Positions 50,634 through 60,600 of a stretch of DNA of 64,000 nucleotides are shown in pieces. Numbering within the stretch: position 1 is the first letter of the stretch; the number at the start of each line of letters is the position of its first letter. The notes below the pieces were generated by a model. It searched no databases. It had not been told where the DNA came from and saw only the letters and a program-made list of their open reading frames with translations. The DNA is taken from assembly GCA_016713245.1 (NCBI GenBank), contig JADJPM010000004.1, positions 310,001 to 374,000 on the forward strand, read 5' to 3'. The DNA is from Verrucomicrobiaceae bacterium. Its GTDB lineage: Bacteria > Verrucomicrobiota > Verrucomicrobiia > Verrucomicrobiales > Verrucomicrobiaceae. Both the position numbers and the translations under genes were made by a program.

Positions 50634-52835
50634 ATGGAACAAAACCTCTCGCTTCCCGGCGGACAAGTGCAATCCAGCACACTGAACCGCATTCATGAGG
50701 CTTCAGCCAAATTTCAGCGATATAAGATTCTGCTGCGTCGTCGCTGGTGGTTCCTATTGTTGACTGCTAGCATCGGCGTGTGTGTGCAAGCGCTGACTAT
50801 TACAGGTAAACCCCAAATTTTCCGTTCTCTGGCTAAGCTTGTTGCAGGCGGCCGCATGGTAGCAAATGGAGACCTACAGTGGCAGGAGCAGCTGCAGGAC
50901 TTTTATGGCACCATCATTGAAACGATCGAGAGCGCCGAAATGATTCGCAAGGCTCGTGAACGCGTTCACGCTTTGCATCCGGATCTCAAAGACTCGGATG
51001 TGGAGATTCGCGTGGCCCAGACTAAAGGCTCCGCCATCTTCAACATCCTCGCCACGGGTTCCGAGCCGAAGTACACCCAAATCTTTCTGAACTCGTTGCT
51101 CGATGAGTTCATCGCTTTCCGCCAAAGCATTCGTGAGCAGGCTCAGGGGAAAGTTCTGAGCACCTTCCTTCAGGAGGTCGTCAACAAACAAAAGGTCATG
51201 GAGGAGAAATCCGACCTCCTCCAACGGTTCTGTTCAGCCAACAACATTCTGACCATTACCAACGGCCAAAATGAGGCCGCGTATTTCCTCACGCAGCTCA
51301 AGGGGCAGCGGGAAACCCACCGCACGGCGCTTTCTGAGATTGATATGGCCGTTCAAGACGTCAAAGCGGCCATGCAAAATCGAGAACGCCTCGCCACGGC
51401 GACCGCAACCAATGCGGCGGGAGGTGGAACTGCCAGCAATAAGGGGGGGGCAGAAAGTGGGCAAGGCACGGGTGATTCCACCGGTTCGAGTAACAAAGGG
51501 CTGACACTCGCCGAGCAGGATTTCTTGCGCACTAAGGGCCAGATCACCTTGCTAACGACCAAAAGAGAAACGCTTCTCGAGACCTTTAAAGAGAGTCATC
51601 CGCAGGTCACCGAGATGACCCAAGAGATCAGGGGACAGGAAGCCTTGCTCAAGCGCTTTGAGGCACAGATCCAGCAGGAGATGTTGTCTCAGCGGGAAGC
51701 CATCAACCGCATGGTTCTCGTGCTCGACAAGCAGGTGTCGGAGCGTGAAAAGGAGGCTCTCGAACTGGGAGCGAAGCTCGCCGAGCACAAAAAACTCGAA
51801 GGTGATGCCATGGTGGCCAAAGAAGCCTACCAAAAGATGTTCGAGCGTGCTGAGAACTTCCAAAACATGTTCAACACGCAGAGCGACTATGTGGCTGTTC
51901 AGGAGCGTGCGACAACCGCCTCTGAGCACACGGAAGATTGGAAGATGCCCATCATCATTGGTTTGATCGTTGGCCTCGGTGCTGGCGTGATCATTCTGCT
52001 TTTGTTTGATCGCCTCGATGACCGAATGAATTCATTCAGTGAATTCCAGACGCTGTTCCCAGGTGAAGCTGTGCTAGGACAGATTCCCGAGCAGCGTCAG
52101 CGTGGTGATGTGGCCCTTCTCCGCCCGAATGATGATCGGCATCTTTACGCCGAAGCCTTCCGCACGATTCGTTCATCGATCCTGTTTAAGAACTGGAACG
52201 GCAAAGCGCCCAAAACGATTTTGTGCACCTCCGCCGTGCCCAATGAAGGTAAAACCACCGTCACTTCGAACCTCGCCGTCACCATGGCACTTGCTGGAGC
52301 TCGCGTCTTGCTGGCGGATTGTGACCTTCGCCGTGGCGGCGTGAGTGAGTTGTTCAAGCTTCCTGCCACACCTGGTCTGAGCGAGGCGCTTCGTGGCAAG
52401 CTCCACTGGCGTGATGCCGTCCAGGAAACCAGCATTCGGAACCTCGACCTCCTCGCTCGCGGTGATGTTTTCGATCAGACCTCGGAAATGCTTCTCTCCA
52501 AAACGGCTGAGGAGATGCTCAAGGAAATGGGTGACGAGTATGACTACGTCATCTTCGACAGCGCCCCGGTGCTTGTGGCGGATGATACCGCCAGCTTTGC
52601 TCCAAAGTTGGATTGCGTCCTCTTCATCGTCCGCATGTCGTCCACCATGGCCCGCCTCACCGGCAAGGCCTTGGACCTCCTCTACGAGCGTCAGGTGAAT
52701 GTGGGTGGCGTCATTCTCAACCGCTCCAGCTCGAACCTGAAAGAGTACACCTATTACAACTACGCCAGCTACTACTACGCCCCGGCCAAGAGTTCACCGC
52801 AGCCTGCGGCGGCAGCTCCAGTCGCCAAATCGTAG
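50634..52835 (+). CDS. Wzc-like polysaccharide co-polymerase and tyrosine autokinase
   Basis: 733 residues from ATG; TTG at 50595 is an alternative. Transmembrane helix 1 at about 39-57 and helix 2 at about 438-458 enclose a long coiled-coil periplasmic domain, broken by a Gly/Ser-rich stretch (GGAESGQGTGDSTGSSNKG). The cytoplasmic kinase has Walker A SAVPNEGKTT (about 535), LLADCDLRRGG and VIFDSAPVLVADD. The tail holds a tyrosine cluster (EYTYYNYASYYYAP), the usual autophosphorylation site. It controls chain length and export. A strong terminator follows. Confidence 0.9.
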   Translation: MEQNLSLPGGQVQSSTLNRIHEASAKFQRYKILLRRRWWFLLLTASIGVCVQALTITGKPQIFRSLAKLVAGGRMVANGDLQWQEQLQDFYGTIIETIESAEMIRKARERVHALHPDLKDSDVEIRVAQTKGSAIFNILATGSEPKYTQIFLNSLLDEFIAFRQSIREQAQGKVLSTFLQEVVNKQKVMEEKSDLLQRFCSANNILTITNGQNEAAYFLTQLKGQRETHRTALSEIDMAVQDVKAAMQNRERLATATATNAAGGGTASNKGGAESGQGTGDSTGSSNKGLTLAEQDFLRTKGQITLLTTKRETLLETFKESHPQVTEMTQEIRGQEALLKRFEAQIQQEMLSQREAINRMVLVLDKQVSEREKEALELGAKLAEHKKLEGDAMVAKEAYQKMFERAENFQNMFNTQSDYVAVQERATTASEHTEDWKMPIIIGLIVGLGAGVIILLLFDRLDDRMNSFSEFQTLFPGEAVLGQIPEQRQRGDVALLRPNDDRHLYAEAFRTIRSSILFKNWNGKAPKTILCTSAVPNEGKTTVTSNLAVTMALAGARVLLADCDLRRGGVSELFKLPATPGLSEALRGKLHWRDAVQETSIRNLDLLARGDVFDQTSEMLLSKTAEEMLKEMGDEYDYVIFDSAPVLVADDTASFAPKLDCVLFIVRMSSTMARLTGKALDLLYERQVNVGGVILNRSSSNLKEYTYYNYASYYYAPAKSSPQPAAAAPVAKS

Positions 52836-52870
52836 TCGAGTAGGTCAGCGCACTTGCGACCTTGTATTCG

Positions 52871-52908
52871 AACCCGGCAGCTTCATCGGCTGGCGGGTTT
52901 GTTTTTTT
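52871..52908 (+). terminator. Rho-independent terminator after the Wzc-like gene
   Basis: Stem AACCCGGCAGC (52871-52881) with GCTGGCGGGTT (52889-52899), one mismatch, followed by TGTTTTTTT to 52908. Confidence 0.8.
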
Positions 52909-53012
52909 GGTGGGGTTGAATCCGAGAACAAAATCCAATGATTCGAGTGAAACCATCTCGAGTTCGAAGGGTTATTTTGTCGCCAAGTTCAACCGCGAAC
53001 CCTTCACTACCT

Positions 53013-53792
53013 ATGAAAAAACATGCTTCATTCATCGTCGGCCTCGGCTTCATCTGCCTGAGCGCCTGCCTAGCTAATGCCCAAGAGGGCGGACAACCCA
53101 AAGGACCGCCACCCGGTGGTGATGGAGCGGCTCGTCTCGCTGAGTTCGTGAAACGGGCGGATACCGATGCAGATGGCAAAATCAGCAAAGACGAGTTTGC
53201 TGCCTTGTCTCGCAAAGAGACCGATGAACGTTTTGGCCGCGCCGATAGCAATAGCGATGGCTTTATCGATCAGGCTGAGTTCGGCCAATTCGCTCAACGT
53301 GGGCGTGATGGCGGAGCTGGTATGCGCCGCCCCGGCGGTGAAGGTGGTCCGCGTCCTGGTGGCGAAGGCGACGGTGGTTTCCGCCGTCCTCCAGGTTCAC
53401 CCGAGGGCGGTCCTCCGAACGGTGGCCCACCTCCTGGCGGCCCTGAAGGCGGGCGTCCCGGAGCCGGTGGACCCGGTGGCGGACGCGGCGGCATGTTTGG
53501 CGACCCCAAAGAGTCCTTCAAACGCATGGATGCCGACAGCAATGGCAGCGTCTCCGAGGAGGAATACGTCAGCGCCATGAACCGGCTCCGTGAAATGATG
53601 AGTCGTGGCGGCTCTGGAGGCCAGCCGGGGCAGGGAGGTCCAGGGGGCTTCCGTCGTCCTGGTGGCGAAGGTGGCCCGCCATCTGGCGGTGGCGAGGGCG
53701 GCTTCCGTCGCCCACCGGTTGAAGAAACCAAGCCTGAGGCCAAACCCGAGGGCGAAAAGCCCGCTGCGGACAAGCCCAAGGAAGCGATCTGA
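53013..53792 (+). CDS. Secreted EF-hand protein rich in Gly and Pro
   Basis: 259 residues from MKKHASFIVGLGFI, signal peptide ending ANAQ. Three EF-hand loops: DTDADGKISKDEF, DSNSDGFIDQAEF and DADSNGSVSEEEY. They are joined by Gly/Pro/Arg-rich linkers (GGPRPGGEGD, GGPPNGGPPPGG and similar), which make an extended, probably disordered protein. Such EF-hand proteins are frequent secreted calcium binders in Planctomycetes and Verrucomicrobia. It has its own terminator, and no clear link with the export operon beyond position. Confidence 0.8.
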   Translation: MKKHASFIVGLGFICLSACLANAQEGGQPKGPPPGGDGAARLAEFVKRADTDADGKISKDEFAALSRKETDERFGRADSNSDGFIDQAEFGQFAQRGRDGGAGMRRPGGEGGPRPGGEGDGGFRRPPGSPEGGPPNGGPPPGGPEGGRPGAGGPGGGRGGMFGDPKESFKRMDADSNGSVSEEEYVSAMNRLREMMSRGGSGGQPGQGGPGGFRRPGGEGGPPSGGGEGGFRRPPVEETKPEAKPEGEKPAADKPKEAI

Positions 53793-53817
53793 TTCTACTA
53801 TTGAGCCTGTGTTACAG

Positions 53818-53846
53818 AGGGACGGCCTACGGGTCGTCCCTTTTTC
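53818..53846 (+). terminator. Rho-independent terminator after the EF-hand gene
   Basis: Perfect 7-bp stem AGGGACG (53818-53824)/CGTCCCT (53835-53841) followed by TTTTC. It faces the end of the DUF1501 gene. Confidence 0.85.
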
Positions 53847-53859
53847 ATTCGTGGCGTGC

Positions 53860-55203
53860 TCAAATCAGCTCCGCAATCGGCTTCCCGTTGTCCACGATGA
53901 AATTGGGCCGCCCTTGATGGTCCGTGTAGGTCGCGTCCAGAGGCACGCCCATGTGATGGTAAATCGTCGCCGCCAGATCGCCCGGCGTCACGGGCCGCTC
54001 TTCGATCTCCGCGCCGTCCTTTGTGCTTGAGCCGATCACCTGTCCATGACGGTAACCACCACCGGCTAGGCACATGCTCATCACCACCGGCCAATGATTG
54101 CGCCCGTCCGTGCTCCCCTGCGTGCCCAGCGTCGGTGTGCGGCCAAATTCACCCATCGCGATGACCAGCGTGTCATCCAGCAGCCCGCGTTCTCGCAGGT
54201 CGCTCACCAGCGTGGTGAGCACATGATCAAAGACGGGCAGCAGCGGGCGCAGGCCGTTCCAGATGCCGCCGTAGGGCGGGATGTTGTCACCGTGCGTGTC
54301 CCAGGTACCCGAAGCGCCGTGATTGCTCAGGTCGATGGTCACGAAGGAAGATCCTCGCTCGACGAGGCGGCGGGCCAGTAGAGCCTGCTTCGCCCAATCA
54401 TGCTCACCGTATCGATCCCGCACCTTTTTGGGCTCCTTCGCCAAATCAAAGGCCTCCTGCGCACGACCTCCCGCCACGATGTCGAAGGCCTTCTGGCCAA
54501 AGGCATCCATCGCCCCCATCATCCCGCTGGCATCGATCTCCGTGCGGAGGCCGTCCATTTGCTTGCTCAGCGTCTGGCGGGCGTGCAGCCGGTCCATGCT
54601 CAGCCCGGCGGGCAGTTGAAAAAGCCTCAAGGCATGGTTCCCATCAAAAGGATCAAACTGAGTCCCCAGGTAGCCGCCCCACGCCACATGGGATCGCGAT
54701 TTCATATTCAGCACCACATAGGGAGGCATCGTTGGATGATTCGCCCCGTGGTGCTTCGCCACGATGCTTCCAAAGGAAGGAAAGTGCTTCGCCTTCGGGT
54801 TCGTGCGGGGCTCATTCGTTAGATTCGCCGTCTGCATCACCATGTTCGGCTCGTGATTGCTGAAGCGGCAATCGACCGAGCGAATGATCGTAAACTCGTC
54901 GAGCATCGCCGCCTGTTTGGGCAAGAATTCGCACACACGCACCCCGGGCAGTTTCGTCGGGATCGTCTTGAAAGGCCCCCGGTTCTCGATCGGGCGCTCC
55001 GGCTTCGGGTCCCAAGTATCAATGTGGGACGGACCGCCCGTCATCCACAGCAGGATCACCGCCTTGCCGTTTCCGCCCGCCTTGCCCTCCGCCCGGAGTT
55101 TCATCAACCCCGGCAGCGTGAGCCCGCCGAGACCCGCCAGACTCGTCTTCAGCACCGAGCGCCGACCATGCACGACCACCCCGTCCCGCAGACGCGGATT
55201 CAT
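53860..55203 (-). CDS. DUF1501 protein with Tat-type signal
   Basis: 447 residues from MNPRLRDGVVVHGRRSVLKT; the twin-arginine motif GRRSVLK is followed by a hydrophobic stretch ending LPGLMKL. Alkaline-phosphatase-fold DUF1501 motifs: WMTGGPSHIDTWDPKP, RSVDCRFSNHEPNMV, GEFGRTP and GRNHWPVVMSMCLAGGGY. In Planctomycetes and Verrucomicrobia these genes normally pair with a DUF1553 gene, which is missing here. The probable start is 55203; an upstream ATG at 55245 is also open. Function unknown; a sulfatase-like active site has been suggested for the family. Confidence 0.85.
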   Translation of the reverse strand: MNPRLRDGVVVHGRRSVLKTSLAGLGGLTLPGLMKLRAEGKAGGNGKAVILLWMTGGPSHIDTWDPKPERPIENRGPFKTIPTKLPGVRVCEFLPKQAAMLDEFTIIRSVDCRFSNHEPNMVMQTANLTNEPRTNPKAKHFPSFGSIVAKHHGANHPTMPPYVVLNMKSRSHVAWGGYLGTQFDPFDGNHALRLFQLPAGLSMDRLHARQTLSKQMDGLRTEIDASGMMGAMDAFGQKAFDIVAGGRAQEAFDLAKEPKKVRDRYGEHDWAKQALLARRLVERGSSFVTIDLSNHGASGTWDTHGDNIPPYGGIWNGLRPLLPVFDHVLTTLVSDLRERGLLDDTLVIAMGEFGRTPTLGTQGSTDGRNHWPVVMSMCLAGGGYRHGQVIGSSTKDGAEIEERPVTPGDLAATIYHHMGVPLDATYTDHQGRPNFIVDNGKPIAELI

Positions 55204-55305
55204 GAAGGTAAAGGCATGTCCATGGTCGCTGCCCGGCATGCCCATTCATACGCCGCACTCGTGGCTCTCTTGTCTGGTGGGCAAAGAATGCCCGGGGAGT
55301 ATCGT

Positions 55306-56343
55306 TCACCGCAGCTTCGCCGCGATCTCCTGAAACACGCGGGACGCCGTGCTCGTCGCCGGATCTTCCAAGGCAATAGGATGGCCCTGGTCACCACATT
55401 CGCGGATCGGCATCTCGATCGGGATCTGGCCCAGCAGCGGCACGCCGAGACGCTTCGCCTCGTGCTCGCCGCCGCCTTGGCCAAAGATGTGGTAAGCCTT
55501 GCCATCCGACGGGCAGAGGAAGTAGCTCATGTTCTCCACGATGCCGAGGATCGGCACGTTGACCTTTTGGAACATCGACACCGCCTTGCGGGCATCGATC
55601 AGCGCCACCTCCTGCGGCGTCGTCACGATCACCACCCCATCCAGCGCCACGGTTTGCACGATGGTGAGCTGGATGTCCCCCGTGCCCGGCGGCAGGTCCA
55701 GCACGAGCACGTCCAGATCATCCCAGGCCACCTGACGCAGAAACTGCTGCGTGTAGCGTGTGGCGATGGGGCCGCGCACGATCACGGGTGAGGCATCCTC
55801 GAGCAAAAAGCCCATCGAGATGAGCTGCAGGCCGTGTTTCTGCACCGGCACGATCTGCTGCTCGTCATTCTGAAACGGCCGCTCATCGGTGCCAAACATC
55901 AGGGCAATGCTCGGACCATACAGATCGCAGTCACACAGGCCCACACGGGCACCGGTCTTGCTCAGCGCCACCGCCAGATTACTCGCCACGGTGCTCTTGC
56001 CCACACCGCCCTTGCCCGAGGCCACTGCGATGATCTTCTTCACGCCCGGGATGCTCGATTTGCCCAGTTTTTCCGAGGCGGTGGTGTTCGTGCCGGGCGG
56101 GTCCTTGATGTCAAAGTTCAGCCGCACCTCGCCGATGCCCGGCAGCTTCTTCAAAACGTCCATCGCCTGCTCGTGAATGAGACGCGGGATGTTCGGATCG
56201 CGGGTCGCTAGGGAGATTTCCACCGTCACATCGCTGCCGGAGACCTGGATGCCCTTCACCAGGCCGAAGGAGAGGATGTCGCGGCTAAAGCCAGGGTAGC
56301 GGACGCCGCCAAGGGCGGAACGAATGTCGGTTTCAGTGAGCAT
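55306..56343 (-). CDS. Mrp/ApbC-family iron-sulfur carrier ATPase
   Basis: 345 residues. An N-terminal MIP18 (DUF59) domain (about 1-85) is followed by a P-loop ATPase with deviant Walker A SGKGGVGKST and LGLCDCDLYGPS-like text, LVLDLPPGTGDIQLT, and IVENMSYFLCPSDGK. It should carry and transfer iron-sulfur clusters in the cytoplasm. The family's usual CPxCG metal-binding pair reads CPSDG, so the second cysteine is missing. The gene is upstream of DUF1501 on the same strand, with 102 bp between. Confidence 0.9.
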   Translation of the reverse strand: MLTETDIRSALGGVRYPGFSRDILSFGLVKGIQVSGSDVTVEISLATRDPNIPRLIHEQAMDVLKKLPGIGEVRLNFDIKDPPGTNTTASEKLGKSSIPGVKKIIAVASGKGGVGKSTVASNLAVALSKTGARVGLCDCDLYGPSIALMFGTDERPFQNDEQQIVPVQKHGLQLISMGFLLEDASPVIVRGPIATRYTQQFLRQVAWDDLDVLVLDLPPGTGDIQLTIVQTVALDGVVIVTTPQEVALIDARKAVSMFQKVNVPILGIVENMSYFLCPSDGKAYHIFGQGGGEHEAKRLGVPLLGQIPIEMPIRECGDQGHPIALEDPATSTASRVFQEIAAKLR

Positions 56344-56491
56344 GGAGTTGGGGGAGGGGCTGATCCGTTAAGCACGATGCCGCCCCGCGCAATCAGCCAA
56401 TCCCTGAAGGTTGGGGTTCTTGGTTCGTCGTTCTTGGTTCGTCGTTCTTGGTTAATCCGCCTCCGCCTCCTACTCCGCCTCCAAGTCAGAC

Positions 56492-56516
56492 GTAGTCCGC
56501 GACTCCGCTCGCGGTT
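56492..56516 (+). repeat. GTAG-headed REP-like hairpin, CCGCGA family, copy 1
   Basis: GTAG, TC, stem CCGCGA/TCGCGG with loop CTCCGC. Identical over about 25 bp to 56814-56838 and, on the minus strand, to 63172-63195. Confidence 0.8.
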
Positions 56517-56645
56517 CAAAGCAGGCTCACCGCCAGAGCTAGGATAACCGCAAGAGCCCAAAGCTCAGAGAGAAAGTGGAACAGGATTTCATCCTGTTCA
56601 TCCCGGGGCAGGTATGCTGCGCGTCGTCAGTTTTTTGGATTTTTT

Positions 56646-56721
56646 AACCGCTAATTCAACGCTGACGTGACGCTAATCCCAAACCAATTATCAGCGTTAA
56701 ATTAGGGTCATATCAGCGGTT
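56646..56721. repeat. Nested imperfect inverted repeat
   Basis: Outer arms AACCGCT (56646-56652)/AGCGGTT (56715-56721), inner arms AACGCTGA (56658-56665)/TCAGCGTT (56691-56698). AT-rich centre. Could form a long structured RNA or be a mobile miniature element. Confidence 0.55.
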
Positions 56722-56813
56722 TAGATTCCCCCGCCTTCATCTCATGAATTCACAAATCATGATGACGCGAAGCATATCGCCGCGAAAGCTCGCATAGAAC
56801 GCAGAAGACCAAA

Positions 56814-56838
56814 GTAGTCCGCGACTCCGCTCGCGGTT
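56814..56838 (+). repeat. GTAG-headed REP-like hairpin, CCGCGA family, copy 2
   Basis: Same sequence as 56492-56516: GTAG head, stem CCGCGA/TCGCGG. Confidence 0.8.
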
Positions 56839-57051
56839 CAGAGCCTCAGTCGTCAGAAGAAAGTGAGCCGAGCCGAAGGATGGAAGCGTTTTGGACAGCC
56901 GGAACGGCTGGGCGCAGCCCGACATCGCGGGGAGCGATGGAATCAAATGCCATTCCCGCCGACAAACCGTCGCATGGCCTTCCAAGTCCGAGTCCAGCCT
57001 CCAAGGAAAGGCGGTATTCAACCGCCTGCCTTCCCGCCGGCCCCAAGACAC

Positions 57052-57335
57052 CGCTCTTTGCCCTCAAACACACCCCTCTTTGAGCCTCAATAGACCCCTC
57101 TTGGCCATCGAACATCCCGCTCTTTGCCATCAAAGAGCCCCTTCTTGGCCATCGAACATCCCGCTCTTTGCCATCAAAGAGCCCCTTCTTTGCCATCGAA
57201 CACACCGCTCTTTGCCATCAAAGAGCCCCCTCTTTGCCATCGAACACACCGCTCTTTGCCATCAAAGAGCCCCCTCTTTGCCATCAAACACACCGCTCTT
57301 TGCCATCAAACAGACCCTTCTTTGAGGGCAAAGAG
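57052..57335. repeat. Tandem array of a 22-bp unit (44-bp alternating period)
   Basis: About 13 units at an exact 22-bp step (anchor words at 57060, 57082, 57104 and so on to 57324). Two unit types tend to alternate: one with the hairpin CTCTTTGCCATCAAAGAG, the other with GGCCATCGAACAT or GCCATCGAACACACC. Since 22 is not a multiple of 3, absence of stops in one frame opens all three plus-strand frames, explaining the overlapping open frames. Confidence 0.9.
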
Positions 57336-57619
57336 TCCCTTCCAGACCCCAAACATCGCGTTCCAGACCCCAAAAACCCCTCGAAACGGGCGAAAACCAC
57401 CCTTTTGAGGGCAAAAAGGCCTCAATGAACTGCTTCCATGAACAGTTACCACCATCCACCCCTCCCGGCTCTTCTCGCTGCCGCCTCTTCTCATAGTCTC
57501 AAAGTCCCCTCTTCTCCCAGTCTTGCCCGCCGCGTCGTATCCCACGGCCACACAGCTTGACCATTCTACCCCATCACTCCCATACTCCACCACTCCCTGT
57601 CTCCCCCTCTCCCCGTCTC

Positions 57620-60600
57620 ATGGTCTCGACACTCCCCGCCACGCCTGAAGCCTTCATCGACCACTGGACGCGGGCGGAGGCCAATGAACGCGCCAATTCC
57701 CAGGCCTTCCTCCTCGGCCTCGCCCACCTGCTCGGCGTGCCTGCGCCTTCCAACAGCCACGCGGACGGCTACAGCTTCGAATACCCCGTCAAAGTCCCCG
57801 GCGGCAGCAGCACGAATTTCATCGACCTCTACCGCCGAGGGCACTTCGTCTTCGAGTCGAAGCAGTTCGCCGCACGTCGTGAAGAGCTGAGCGCCCTGGA
57901 GGCCGCTGCCGTGCAGGCCGGAGCCATCGCCGCCGCAGCCAAGAAATCCGGTCCCGTGCGCGATACCGGCGCTTGGAGCGACGCCATGATCCGCGCCAAA
58001 GGCCAGGCCGAGCGCTACGTGCGCTCCCTCCCCGCCGAGGAGCCGAATCCGCCCTTCATCCTCGTCGGAGATATTGGCCATAGCATCGAGGTCTATGCGG
58101 ACTTCACCCAGGCGGGCAAGGCCTACCTCCCGTTCCCTGATCCGCGCAGCTTCCGCATCCCGCTCAAAGACCTCGCCCGGGAGGACGTGCGGGAGCGCCT
58201 GCGGCTCATCTGGACGCAGCCCGCCGCGCTCGATCCCGCCAAAGTCAGCGCCGATGTCACTCGCGAGATCGCCGGTTACCTCGCCGAACTGGCGAAGAGC
58301 TTCGAGGCCGGCGGCCACGAGCCGGAGGTCACCGCCCAGTTCCTCACTCGCTGCCTCTTCTGCATGTTCGCGGAGGACGTGGGCCTCCTGCCGGACCGCG
58401 CCTTCACCGAGCTGCTCGCCTCCATCCCGGAGAGTGGTGAAGGCTTCGCCCCGATGCTCGGCACCCTCTTCCAGGAGATGGATACCGGCACCGGCTTCTC
58501 CGTCATCCTGCGGAAAAAGCTCCTCCGGTTCAACGGCGGCCTCTTCAAGGACCACACCGTCCTGCCCGTGAACGCGCTCCAGCTCGCCCTCTTGAAGCAG
58601 GCCGCCAAAACCAACTGGCGAAACGTCGAGCCCGCCATCTTCGGCACCCTTTTGGAGCGGGCGCTCAATCCCGCCGACCGCCACGCCCTTGGCGCCCACT
58701 TCACCCCGCGGGCGTATGTCGAGCGCCTCGTCCTCCCCACCGTCATCGAACCGCTGCGGGAGGAATGGGACGCCGTCCGCGCCGCTGCCATCACGCATGC
58801 CAATCGTTCCAGCCTACGCTTGGAGAATGCAGCGGCATTCGAAGAGGCTTCGTCCGCCAAAATGAAAGCGGGGGAGATTGAGGCGGCCAAAATAGACTTC
58901 AAGAAGGCCACGGATGAGAAGCGAGGCGCCGAAGCCGACTTGAAAAAGGCCCAGCAGGAAATCCTGACCTACCACGACCGCCTCTGCCGCCTCCGCGTGC
59001 TCGATCCCGCCTGCGGCTGCGGAAATTTCCTCTACGTCTCCCTCCAGCAGCTCAAGATCCTCGAAGGCGAGGTGCTCGACTTCGCCGCCCAGTTTGGCGA
59101 GGACATGAAGCTCGAACTCGACACCCACACCGTCGATCCCCACCAGTTCCTCGGCATCGAGCTCAATCCCCGCGCCGCCTCCATCGCCGAGCTTGTCCTG
59201 TGGATCGGCTACTTGCAGTGGCATTTCAAAATCCACGGCCAGCGCACCCCCAGCGAGCCCATTCTGCGTGCCTTCAAAAACATCGAAAACCGCGATGCCG
59301 TGCTCGCCTACGATGGCGATCCCGTCCCAGCGAAGGATGAGGCCGGGAATGTCATCACCGTCTGGGACCGCCGCAGCAAAAAGATCGACACCGTCACGAA
59401 TCGTGAGGTGCCCGACGAGACGAAACGCGTCCCGCTCCTCACCTACACGAACCCACGCCCCGCCGAATGGCCCGAGGCCGATTACATTGTGGGGAATCCG
59501 CCCTTCATCGGCGCTTCGAAGATGCGTGAAGACCTCGGCGATGGCTACGCCGAAACGCTACGCGAGACATATCCCGAAATACCTGAGTCCGCCGACCTCG
59601 TGCTCTACTGGTGGCACAAGGCCGCTCAGTATGTTCGTAGTTCGGGCTTCAGCCCGTCAGAGGACTCAGCACGGCCTGAAGGCCGAACGACGAGCAAGCG
59701 CTTCGGCCTCATCACCACGAACAGCCTCCGCCAGACCTTCGCCCGCCGAATCGTCGAAGCGCACCTCAAGCCCAAGGAGACGGACTTGCCAAGTCCGCCT
59801 AAAGAGGGGCTTGGCAAGCCCCTCTCCTTGCTCTTCGCCATCCCCGATCATCCGTGGGTGGATACCGAAGATGGAGCCGCCGTGCGCATCGCCATGACCG
59901 TCGGAGCCGCTGGTCAGCACGAAGGCACACTGTCGGAGGTCATCGACGAGATTCCGCATGAAGATGGTTCAGCAGAAGTTTCGCTGAGCACGCAACGCGG
60001 TAAAATTTCGGCTGATTTATCCGTTGGCACGGATGTTACTAGTGCTGTCACACTGCGCTCGAATGAACGTTTGGCCTATCGCGGTATGCAGCTCATCGGC
60101 GCTGGATTCATTGTGGAGCCTCAAGTAGCGGCTTCATTGGGTTTGGGAGTTCCCGCAGAGGTCGAGAAGGTAATTCGGCCGTATCGCAACGGACGTGACC
60201 TTATGGACGCTCCGCGTGGTGTTCTAGCCATCGACCTCTTTGGTCTTACCGAGCAGGAGGCGAGGGCCAACTACCCAACGGTATTCCAGCATGTGCTCAC
60301 TCATGTGAAGCCAGAGCGCGATGCGAACAACCGTGAGAGCTATCGACGAAATTGGTGGATTCACGGAGAGCCGAGGAAGGATCTTCGGCCTGCGCTCTCA
60401 GGTCTCGGTCGCTACATCGCCACAGTCGAAACAGCAAAACACCGGATTTTCCAATTCCTGAGCCCAGAAGTGCTGCCAGACAATAAACTGGTCGTTATCG
60501 CGTTGGATGATGCTTTCCATATTGGAGTGCTGAGCAGCCGGATTCACGTGGCGTGGGCACTCGGCCAAGGGGCAATGCTTGAAGATCGCCCTGTCTATCC

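Larger units (their letters stand above)
56344..57619. other. Repeat-rich spacer before the MmeI-like gene
   Basis: About 1.28 kb without a supported gene. In order: 2.7 copies of a 14-bp tandem (unit GTTCTTGGTTCGTC) at 56416-56453; REP-like hairpins at 56492-56516 and 56814-56838; a nested inverted repeat at 56646-56721; a 22-bp tandem array at 57052-57335; and a pyrimidine-rich tract leading to the start at 57620. Open frames here are side-effects of the repeats. Confidence 0.8.

Noticed and set aside
57052..57335. The repeat array as a CRISPR
   Set aside because: Unit step is 22 bp with no unique spacers between repeats; the two alternating unit types are variants of each other. No cas genes are present.
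56891..57428. Overlapping plus-strand open frames across the 22-bp array as protein genes
   Set aside because: They exist in all three frames because of the 22-bp period, have no ribosome sites, and give the same low-complexity peptide in each frame.
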